From Pseudomonas sp. WJP1 (lineage in GTDB: Bacteria; Pseudomonadota; Gammaproteobacteria; Pseudomonadales; Pseudomonadaceae), in contig NZ_CP110128.1 of the NCBI RefSeq assembly GCF_028471945.1, positions 6,413,001 through 6,477,000 on the forward strand: a DNA stretch of 64,000 nucleotides, given 5' to 3'. Both the position numbers and the translations under genes were made by a program. Under the pieces are notes generated by a model. The model did not search any database, was not told where the DNA came from, and worked only from the letters and a program-made list of their open reading frames with translations. Positions within the stretch are counted from its first letter, which is position 1; the number at the start of each line of letters is the position of its first letter. Shown here in pieces: positions 58,040 through 64,000 of this stretch.

Positions 58040-58969
58040 ATGGATTTCAAGCAACTGCGTTATTTCGTCGCGGTCTACGAAGAGGGCCACGTGGGCCGGG
58101 CGGCCGAGCGGCTGTCCATTTCCCAGCCGGCGCTGTCCCAGCAGATCCGCCAGCTCGAACAAACCCTCGATGTGAGCCTGTTCGAACGCAGCAGCAAACG
58201 CCTGTTGCCGACCCTGGCAGCCCATACGCTGTACAACCATGCCCTGCCCTTGCTCGACGGCCTGCAACGGGCACGCGAAGCACTGGGCAACTTCAAGGGC
58301 CACGCGCTGCGCACCCTGGCCATTGGCGTACTGCAAACCGTGCACACCAGCCTGGTGCCGCAAATGCTCGAAAGGGTGCGCAAGGCGCAGCCCCATCTGG
58401 TGGTGCAGATCTATGAACTGACGGGGCTGGAAATCGAGCGGCGCCTGCTCAATGGATCGCTCGACATCGGCATAGGCTACTTGCCGCCTCGCCAGCCAGG
58501 CCTGCATGGGGTGCTGTTGTACGAGGACGAACTGACGCTGGTCATCCCGGCAGACCATCCCCTGCGCGAATTCAAGAAAGTCTCCATGAGCCAGGCCGCC
58601 GAACTGCCCATGTTGTTGCTGGGTGAAGAGTTTCAGATACGGCAGATCTGGCAGGCGCAACTGGCCAGCCTGGGACGACGTCCGCAGGTCCAGGCCGAGT
58701 TGAACAACATGGCTGGCATTCTCGACAGCCTGCCGCACACGCGACTGGCGACGGTACTGCCCGGACGCTCACAGAAGACCCACGGCAACCAGCAATTGTT
58801 GTGGAAACCCCTGAGCGAGCCGCGGGTGCCGCTGAAAGTCGGGTTGGTCTGTCGCGATGTGCAACGGCAACAGGCATCGCTGGCCTTGCTGCGCACGTTG
58901 CTGGAAGAGGTGATCAATCGGCCGGATGAGCGCTTGAACAGCCCGCCGGCACTGGATGGCCTGGGCTGA
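58040..58969 (+). CDS. LysR-family transcriptional regulator (CynR-like)
   Basis: A 309-residue regulator with an N-terminal winged helix-turn-helix (MDFKQLRYFVAVYEEGHVGRA, AERLSISQPALSQQIRQLE) and a periplasmic-binding-like effector domain (about 90-295). It is transcribed away from the class III aminotransferase gene, the standard layout for a LysR regulator and its target. The inducer is unknown. Confidence 0.88.
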   Translation: MDFKQLRYFVAVYEEGHVGRAAERLSISQPALSQQIRQLEQTLDVSLFERSSKRLLPTLAAHTLYNHALPLLDGLQRAREALGNFKGHALRTLAIGVLQTVHTSLVPQMLERVRKAQPHLVVQIYELTGLEIERRLLNGSLDIGIGYLPPRQPGLHGVLLYEDELTLVIPADHPLREFKKVSMSQAAELPMLLLGEEFQIRQIWQAQLASLGRRPQVQAELNNMAGILDSLPHTRLATVLPGRSQKTHGNQQLLWKPLSEPRVPLKVGLVCRDVQRQQASLALLRTLLEEVINRPDERLNSPPALDGLG

Positions 58970-58990
58970 ACACTTTTCTCGAGACATAAG

Positions 58991-59013
58991 AAAACCCCGC
59001 CGAAGCGGGGCTT
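58991..59013. terminator. Bidirectional terminator between lysR and acyl-CoA dehydrogenase
   Basis: CCCCGC-CGAA-GCGGGG with AAAA on one side and CTTT on the other. On the minus strand the stem is followed by TTTTC, so it should also stop transcripts from the dehydrogenase on the right. The rest of the 227-base gap to 59196 contains no gene. Confidence 0.8.
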
Positions 59014-59196
59014 TGCAGACTGTTTCCCTGACATCCATTTCACTCCGCCGTCCTGGCAGAATCCTACGTGTCCGTGTTGTTGCTTTGCGCTTCCTGCGCT
59101 ACGTCCATGAGAAGTAGATTAGCCGTGGATCCAATTTACGACTATGGGAGAACAGCAGCACGTCATGTAAGAGAATGCTTACATAAGGTTACAACA

Positions 59197-60975
59197 TCAG
59201 AATTGCCCGGCATCCAGCAGGAACAGCGATTCGCTACCGGCCTTCACCGACGCGCTGAGCGAGTGGATACGCGGCAGCAAGCGGGCGAAATAGAAGCGTG
59301 CGGTGCCCAGTTTGCTGGCGTAGAAATCGTCCTGGGTTTCTTTGCCCAAGGCAGCCTTGGCCATCAACGCCCACATGTAGGCATAGGCCACGTAGCCAAA
59401 TACCTGCAGGTACTCGACCGACGCCGCGCCGATTTCATTCGGGTTGTTTTTCGCCCGGTCCAGCAGCCATGCAGTCACCTCGTCAAGGGTCGTCACCGCA
59501 TCGTTGAGCGGCTTGGTGAACTCTCCCAGGTCAGTGCTGGCCGTTGCGGTGAAGTGGCGAATCTCGTCGGCAAACAGATTGTAGAACGCCCCGCCGCTGC
59601 CGACGATCTTGCGCCCCACCAGGTCCAGCGCCTGGATGCCGTTGGTGCCTTCGTAGATCTGGGTGATGCGCACGTCACGCACCAGTTGCTCCTGGCCCCA
59701 CTCACGGATGTAACCGTGGCCGCCGAACACCTGCTGGCCGTGAACCGTGGTTTCCAGGCCCAGATCGGTCAGGAACGCCTTGGCCACCGGGGTCAGCAAG
59801 GCCACCAGATCTTCTGCGCGCTTGCGCGTGGTGGCGTCTTCACTGAACTTGGCGGTGTCCAGTTGCATGGCCACGTAGGTGGAGAAGGCGCGACCGCCTT
59901 CGTTCGAGGCTTTCATGGTCAGCAGCATGCGACGCACGTCCGGGTGGACGATGATCGGGTCAGCGACTTTGTCTTTGTTCTGCGCGCCGGTTGGCGAACG
60001 GCTCTGCAGGCGATCGCGGGCGTACTCGACGGCATTCTGATAAGAGCGCTCGCCGGTGGCCAGGCCCTGGATGCCGACGCCCAGACGCTCGTAGTTCATC
60101 ATGGTGAACATCGCCGCCAGGCCTTTGTTCGGCTCGCCGACCAGGTAACCCACCGCTTCGTCGAAGTTCATCACGCAGGTCGCCGAGGCCTGGATGCCCA
60201 TCTTGTGCTCGATCGAGCCACAGTTTGCCGGGTTGCGCGCGCCCAGGCTGCCGTCGGCATTGACCATGAACTTGGGCACCAGGAACAGCGAAATCCCTTT
60301 AGGGCCAGCCGGTGCATCCGGCAGCTTGGCCAGCACCAGGTGGATGATGTTTTCGGTCAGGTCGTGTTCACCGCCGGTGATGAAGATCTTGGTGCCGCTG
60401 ACCTTGTAGGAACCGTCGGCCTGAGGCTCGGCCTTGGTGCGGATGATCCCCAGGTCGGTACCGGCGTGCGGTTCGGTCAGGCACATGGAACCGGCCCAGA
60501 CCCCGGCGTACATGTTCGGCAGGTAGGCGGCCTTCAGTTCTTCACTGGCGTGGGCGTTGATCGACAGGCAGGCACCGGCGGTCAGCATCGGGTACAGGCC
60601 GAACGCCAGGCTGGCCGAGTTGACCATCTCTTCGACCTGGGCCGAAACGGCCTTGGGCATGCCCATGCCACCGTAGGCAGGGTCGCCACCGACACCGACC
60701 CAACCGCCTTCAGCGTAAGTCTGGTAAGCCTGTGGGAAACCTGCCGGCGTGGTGACGGCACCGTCCGCCCAGTGGCAACCTTCTTCGTCAGCCGCACGGC
60801 TCAGCGGCGCGACGGTTTTGCTGGTGACCTTGCCGGCTTCTTCGAGAATGGCTTCGACTGTTTCAGCATCAATGGAATCGGCCAGTGCTGGCAGCTCGGC
60901 CCAGAGTTTGGCGACCTCGAATACTTCATTGAGGACGAAGCGCATATCGCGCAGGGGCGCTTTGTAGTCAGCCAT
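59197..60975 (-). CDS. Acyl-CoA dehydrogenase, long FadE-like subfamily
   Basis: FAD-dependent fatty acyl-CoA dehydrogenase of 592 residues that introduces the first double bond in beta-oxidation. The start MADYKAPLRDMRFVLNEVFE (ATG at 60975, GAGG upstream) is the conserved N-terminal extension of this subfamily. CLTEPHAGTDLG, FITGGEHDL and the catalytic region IYEGTNGIQALDLVGRK are present, with a C-terminal extension typical of the family. Chain-length preference cannot be read. It lies in the same direction as a paralogue at 61240-63036. Confidence 0.92.
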   Translation of the reverse strand: MADYKAPLRDMRFVLNEVFEVAKLWAELPALADSIDAETVEAILEEAGKVTSKTVAPLSRAADEEGCHWADGAVTTPAGFPQAYQTYAEGGWVGVGGDPAYGGMGMPKAVSAQVEEMVNSASLAFGLYPMLTAGACLSINAHASEELKAAYLPNMYAGVWAGSMCLTEPHAGTDLGIIRTKAEPQADGSYKVSGTKIFITGGEHDLTENIIHLVLAKLPDAPAGPKGISLFLVPKFMVNADGSLGARNPANCGSIEHKMGIQASATCVMNFDEAVGYLVGEPNKGLAAMFTMMNYERLGVGIQGLATGERSYQNAVEYARDRLQSRSPTGAQNKDKVADPIIVHPDVRRMLLTMKASNEGGRAFSTYVAMQLDTAKFSEDATTRKRAEDLVALLTPVAKAFLTDLGLETTVHGQQVFGGHGYIREWGQEQLVRDVRITQIYEGTNGIQALDLVGRKIVGSGGAFYNLFADEIRHFTATASTDLGEFTKPLNDAVTTLDEVTAWLLDRAKNNPNEIGAASVEYLQVFGYVAYAYMWALMAKAALGKETQDDFYASKLGTARFYFARLLPRIHSLSASVKAGSESLFLLDAGQF

Positions 60976-61129
60976 GGCAAACCTCGCAAGATCTAAACAG
61001 GTGGTTCGTAGGAAAGATGTTTTCTTTGGGTCCGAGTGTAACCCAACAACTTTTGCGACACATAGGGTCAGCACATGACTGATTTGTAATTTTTAGTCAT
61101 CAACAAATGCAGAGGCGAAACGCAAGAAT

Positions 61130-61229
61130 TGTAGGAGCGAGCCTGCTCGCGATAAACCTGAGAACGCCGCGGGGTACCTGACTTCCAGCGTTATCGTTCA
61201 CGACCATCGCGAGCATGCTCGCTCCTACA
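61130..61229. repeat. REP inverted pair between the two acyl-CoA dehydrogenase genes
   Basis: TGTAGGAGCGAGCCTGCTCG at the left and the inverse CGAGCATGCTCGCTCCTACA at the right, about 55 bases apart. It fills most of the gap downstream of the first dehydrogenase gene transcribed on the minus strand (ending 61240) and upstream of the second. Confidence 0.9.
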
Positions 61230-61239
61230 GGGGGGTGCG

Positions 61240-63036
61240 TCAGAGCGCAAACAGCTCCGCCGGCAACTGCATCAGGCAATCGCTGCCCGCTTCGACAGCG
61301 GTGCGATGCGCTGCGGTACGCGGCAACAAACGCTTGAAATAGAACTCGCTGGTCGCCAGTTTGGCCCGGCAGAAATCCGCGTCGCCGCTGCCGGCATCGA
61401 GCTGCGCCTGCGCCACCAACGCCATGCGCAACCACAGATAGCCGAGGATGATGTAACCGCTGTACATCAGGTAATCCACCGATGCCGCGCCGACTTCATC
61501 CGGATTTTTCATTGCGGCCATGCCGACCTTGGTGGTCAGTTCGCCCCACTGCTGATTCAACTCGTCGAGTTGCGCCACATAACCGGCCAACTGCGGATGC
61601 TCAGCGTTCGCTGCACAGAACTTGTGGACGATTTTAGTGAAGCCGCGCAGCAGCTTGCCCTGGCTGCCGAGGATTTTGCGCCCGAGCAGGTCCAGCGCCT
61701 GGATGCCATTGGTGCCCTCATAGATCGGCGCGATTCGGCAGTCGCGCACCAGCTGCTCCATACCCCATTCACGAATGAAGCCGTGTCCACCGAACACCTG
61801 CATACCATGGTTGGTCACTTCCAGCCCCGTTTCGGTCATGAAGGCTTTGCAGATCGGCGTCAGGAACGCCAGCAGGTCTTCGGCATCCTGACGCGCCGCT
61901 GCATCAGCGCTCAGGTGCGCGACGTCGAGCAACTGCGCAGTGAAGTAAGTCAGTGCCCGGTTGCCTTCGTTGAAGGCTTTCATGGTCAGCAACATCCGAC
62001 GTACATCCGGATGCACGATGATCGGGTCGGCGGCTTTTTCCGGTGCCTTGGGACCTGTCAAAGCGCGCATCTGCAAACGGTCGTTGGCGTACTTGATCGC
62101 GCCCTGGAAACTCGCCTCGCCCAGACACAAACCCTGCATGCCCGTGCCGAGTCGCGCGTGGTTCATCATGGTGAACATACAGTTGAGACCCTTGTTCGCC
62201 TCACCGATCAAAAAGCCCTTGGCCCCGTCGAAATTCAGCACGCAGGTAGCCGAAGCCTTGATCCCCATCTTGTGCTCGATGGAACCACAGGCAACAGCAT
62301 TGCGCTCGCCCGCTTCACCCGCGGCATCGGGCAGGAACTTGGGCACGATAAACAGCGAAATGCCCTTGGTCCCGGCCGGTGCATCCGGCAGCTTCGCCAG
62401 TACCAGGTGAATGATGTTGGCGCTCATGTCGTGCTCGCCGGCGGAGATGAAAATCTTGCTGCCGGTGATCGCGTAACTGCCATCGGCCTGCGGCACGGCG
62501 CGGGTCTTGATGATGCCCAGGTCGGTGCCGCAATGGGCTTCCGTCAGGCACATGGTGCCAGTCCATTGGCCGGCGGTGAGTTTGCTCAGGTAGGTTTGTT
62601 TCTGCTTTTGAGTGCCATGGGCGTGGATCGCCGACATGGCGCCGTGAGTCAGACCGGGGTACATGCCCCAGGACGTGTTGCTCGACCCCACCATTTCGCT
62701 GATGACCAGCCCCAGTGAGCCGGGCAGACCCTGGCCGCCATACGCCGGATCAGCCGCCAGGCCATGCCAGCCACCCTCGACGTATTGGGCGAAAGCCTGC
62801 TTGAAACCTGCGGGCGTCGTGACCACACCGTTGTCGAAATGGCAGCCCTCTTCGTCGCCGCTACGGTTGAGTGGCGACAGCACGTTCTCACAGAATCTGG
62901 CGCCCTCTTCGAGGATCGCACTGACCATGTCCGGGCTGGCATCGGAGGCGCCCAGGGTTGCGTAGTTACTGTGGAAATCGAAGACGTGGTCAATCAGAAA
63001 GCGCATGTCGCGCAGGGGGGCCTTGTAGGCGGGCAT
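61240..63036 (-). CDS. Acyl-CoA dehydrogenase, paralogue of the preceding gene
   Basis: A 598-residue FAD-dependent acyl-CoA dehydrogenase of the same long subfamily (MPAYKAPLRDMRFLIDHVFD). CLTEAHCGTDLGII, FISAGEHDMSANIIHLVLAKLPDAPAGTKGIS and IYEGTNGIQALDLLGRK match its neighbour closely, so the two arose by duplication. An ATG two codons upstream is possible, but GGAG sits eight bases before this one. The pair is known in other pseudomonads as two enzymes with different chain-length preference. Confidence 0.92.
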   Translation of the reverse strand: MPAYKAPLRDMRFLIDHVFDFHSNYATLGASDASPDMVSAILEEGARFCENVLSPLNRSGDEEGCHFDNGVVTTPAGFKQAFAQYVEGGWHGLAADPAYGGQGLPGSLGLVISEMVGSSNTSWGMYPGLTHGAMSAIHAHGTQKQKQTYLSKLTAGQWTGTMCLTEAHCGTDLGIIKTRAVPQADGSYAITGSKIFISAGEHDMSANIIHLVLAKLPDAPAGTKGISLFIVPKFLPDAAGEAGERNAVACGSIEHKMGIKASATCVLNFDGAKGFLIGEANKGLNCMFTMMNHARLGTGMQGLCLGEASFQGAIKYANDRLQMRALTGPKAPEKAADPIIVHPDVRRMLLTMKAFNEGNRALTYFTAQLLDVAHLSADAAARQDAEDLLAFLTPICKAFMTETGLEVTNHGMQVFGGHGFIREWGMEQLVRDCRIAPIYEGTNGIQALDLLGRKILGSQGKLLRGFTKIVHKFCAANAEHPQLAGYVAQLDELNQQWGELTTKVGMAAMKNPDEVGAASVDYLMYSGYIILGYLWLRMALVAQAQLDAGSGDADFCRAKLATSEFYFKRLLPRTAAHRTAVEAGSDCLMQLPAELFAL

Positions 63037-63123
63037 GGTCATTTCTCCGGCGGTAGATGACTCAAACCTACTGCCGCCGCCTCGCCCTTCACAATGACAG
63101 TCCAGACGCTGAATGCGCCGTCA

Positions 63124-64000
63124 TCACTCAACCGCAGCGGCGCCCATGCGCACGGCACCACGGCGGTTCTGCCCGAACGCCATCACGCAATTGCGCCCGG
63201 CGCCCTTGGCACTGTAAAGCGCTTCGTCAGCGGACTTGAGCACTCGCTCGGGCGTGCGTTGCTCCACGCGCTCGGCAACGCCGATGCTGACAGTCACCGA
63301 CACACTCGAGGCACTGGCGCCGGCGCGACGCTGGCGACCCTGATTGTCATCCTGTGGACGACTGTCCTGGTTGCGCAGATGAATGTTGTAGGTGGCGATG
63401 GATTCGCGAATGACTTCCAGGTGCGGCATGCACTCTTCGAGGGTCTTGCCGGCAAACACCAGGGCGAACTCCTCACCACCGTAGCGATAAGCCTTACCGC
63501 CTCCGCCGATTTTCGACAGCTTGCTGGCGACCAGTCGCAGCACTTGGTCACCCACGTCATGGCCGTGGGTGTCGTTGAATTTCTTGAAGTGGTCGACGTC
63601 ACTCATGGCCAACACATAGTTGCGCCCCAGGCGCTGCATGCGCTCATTCAACGCACGGCGTCCCGGCAGCCCGGTCAGTTCGTCACGGAAGGCCATTTGA
63701 TAGGCCTCATGGGCAACGGCGGCGGCGATCATCAGCATCACCTGGCTGCACATGATGTTCAGGGTGAAGGGCAGGATGAAGGTTTTCGGCAACATCCAGA
63801 ACAGCCCGAGCAATCCCACCAACTGTGCCGCATGCAGGGGTCTGGGGTGGCGCCAATACTGGTAGGCCAGCAGCCCGAACGAGGCGATGAACACCGGATA
63901 GGACAACTGGATCAGGCTCATCCAGGCGCCATGCAAGGCCGGCCAGCGAATCTCCGCCAACCACGCCAGCAACGCCTGTGGGTAACTTTGTTCAAGCGCC
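63124..64000 (-). CDS. Diguanylate cyclase (GGDEF domain), N-terminus beyond the window
   Basis: The reading frame runs from the stop at 63124 to the last base, so the start lies outside. The visible 290-odd residues hold several membrane helices (LIQLSYPVFIASFGLLAYQYW, LVGLLGLFWMLPKTFILPFTLNIM) followed by a GGDEF domain: MAFRDELTGLPGRRALNERM, the metal-binding AMSDVDHFKKFNDTHGHDVGD, and an active GGEEF signature (RYGGEEFALVFAG). No EAL domain follows, so it should synthesise cyclic di-GMP. The Arg/Gln/Asp-rich insert at about 205-225 (from the visible start) is unusual but short. Confidence 0.88.
   Translation of the reverse strand, partial: ALEQSYPQALLAWLAEIRWPALHGAWMSLIQLSYPVFIASFGLLAYQYWRHPRPLHAAQLVGLLGLFWMLPKTFILPFTLNIMCSQVMLMIAAAVAHEAYQMAFRDELTGLPGRRALNERMQRLGRNYVLAMSDVDHFKKFNDTHGHDVGDQVLRLVASKLSKIGGGGKAYRYGGEEFALVFAGKTLEECMPHLEVIRESIATYNIHLRNQDSRPQDDNQGRQRRAGASASSVSVTVSIGVAERVEQRTPERVLKSADEALYSAKGAGRNCVMAFGQNRRGAVRMGAAAVE

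Noticed and set aside
59068..60996. Plus-strand frame of over 600 codons opposite the acyl-CoA dehydrogenase
   Set aside because: Antisense shadow; the minus-strand enzyme is complete with all motifs.

Overview
The window is a high-GC chromosomal segment of a Pseudomonas, most like the P. fluorescens / P. putida lineage. The evidence is the gene content and order: lysine monooxygenase davBA fused to a full pqqFABCDE cluster, amgK-murU beside lptD-surA-pdxA-rsmA-apaGH-glpE, the PrkA/YeaH/SpoVR stress trio, the tsaD / rpsU-dnaG-rpoD region, and typical Pseudomonas REP pairs. Species assignment is by recognition only; no search was run.

Layout. 1-7.3 kb, all on the minus strand: gph (cut by the left edge), rpe, an iron-dependent alcohol dehydrogenase, and a four-gene polyamine-type ABC importer (ATPase, binding protein, two permeases). 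7.7-10.7 kb: a PAS-rich sensor kinase with a periplasmic solute-binding-type sensor, followed directly by its LuxR-type response regulator. 10.8-14.3 kb: a DUF3530 protein, then djlA, murU and amgK. 14.4-22.1 kb, plus strand: lptD-surA-pdxA-rsmA, then apaG-apaH-glpE. 22.4-27.3 kb: yeaG (prkA), yeaH and a spoVR homologue behind a long leader that can fold. 27.4-31.3 kb: cca, folB-folK, plsY, tsaD. 31.5-36 kb: rpsU, dnaG, rpoD, the macromolecular synthesis block. 36.2-40 kb: a large periplasmic-sensor/PAS/GGDEF/EAL protein and a tRNA-Ile2(CAU).

40.0-42.7 kb is the only clearly accessory stretch. It holds an XRE antitoxin and a RelE/HigB-like toxin arranged tail to tail and sharing one CTAG for both stop codons, a stand-alone M41 (FtsH-type) zinc protease domain without an AAA module, and a family-25 glycosyltransferase. 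It starts directly after a tRNA gene and is bracketed by two similar hairpins.

42.7-56.2 kb is a PQQ block: membrane glucose dehydrogenase gcd (a PQQ user), an Lrp/AsnC regulator, davB-davA (lysine to 5-aminovalerate), pqqF, the 24-residue precursor pqqA, pqqB, pqqC, pqqD, pqqE and an S9 peptidase. 56.2-64 kb: a Pmp3/YqaE membrane peptide, a class III aminotransferase divergent from a LysR regulator, two long acyl-CoA dehydrogenases separated by a REP pair, and a GGDEF protein cut by the right edge.

Six REP inverted pairs are present, two of them inside operons (between the importer's binding-protein and permease genes, and between pqqB and pqqC). Several genes use non-ATG starts (response regulator, surA, pdxA, pqqE: GTG; folB and the AsnC regulator: TTG). 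Almost everything outside 40-42.7 kb looks like conserved Pseudomonas backbone. The most unusual items are the convergent toxin-antitoxin pair, the orphan M41 protease, and a FolK-like protein whose catalytic loop motif has changed.
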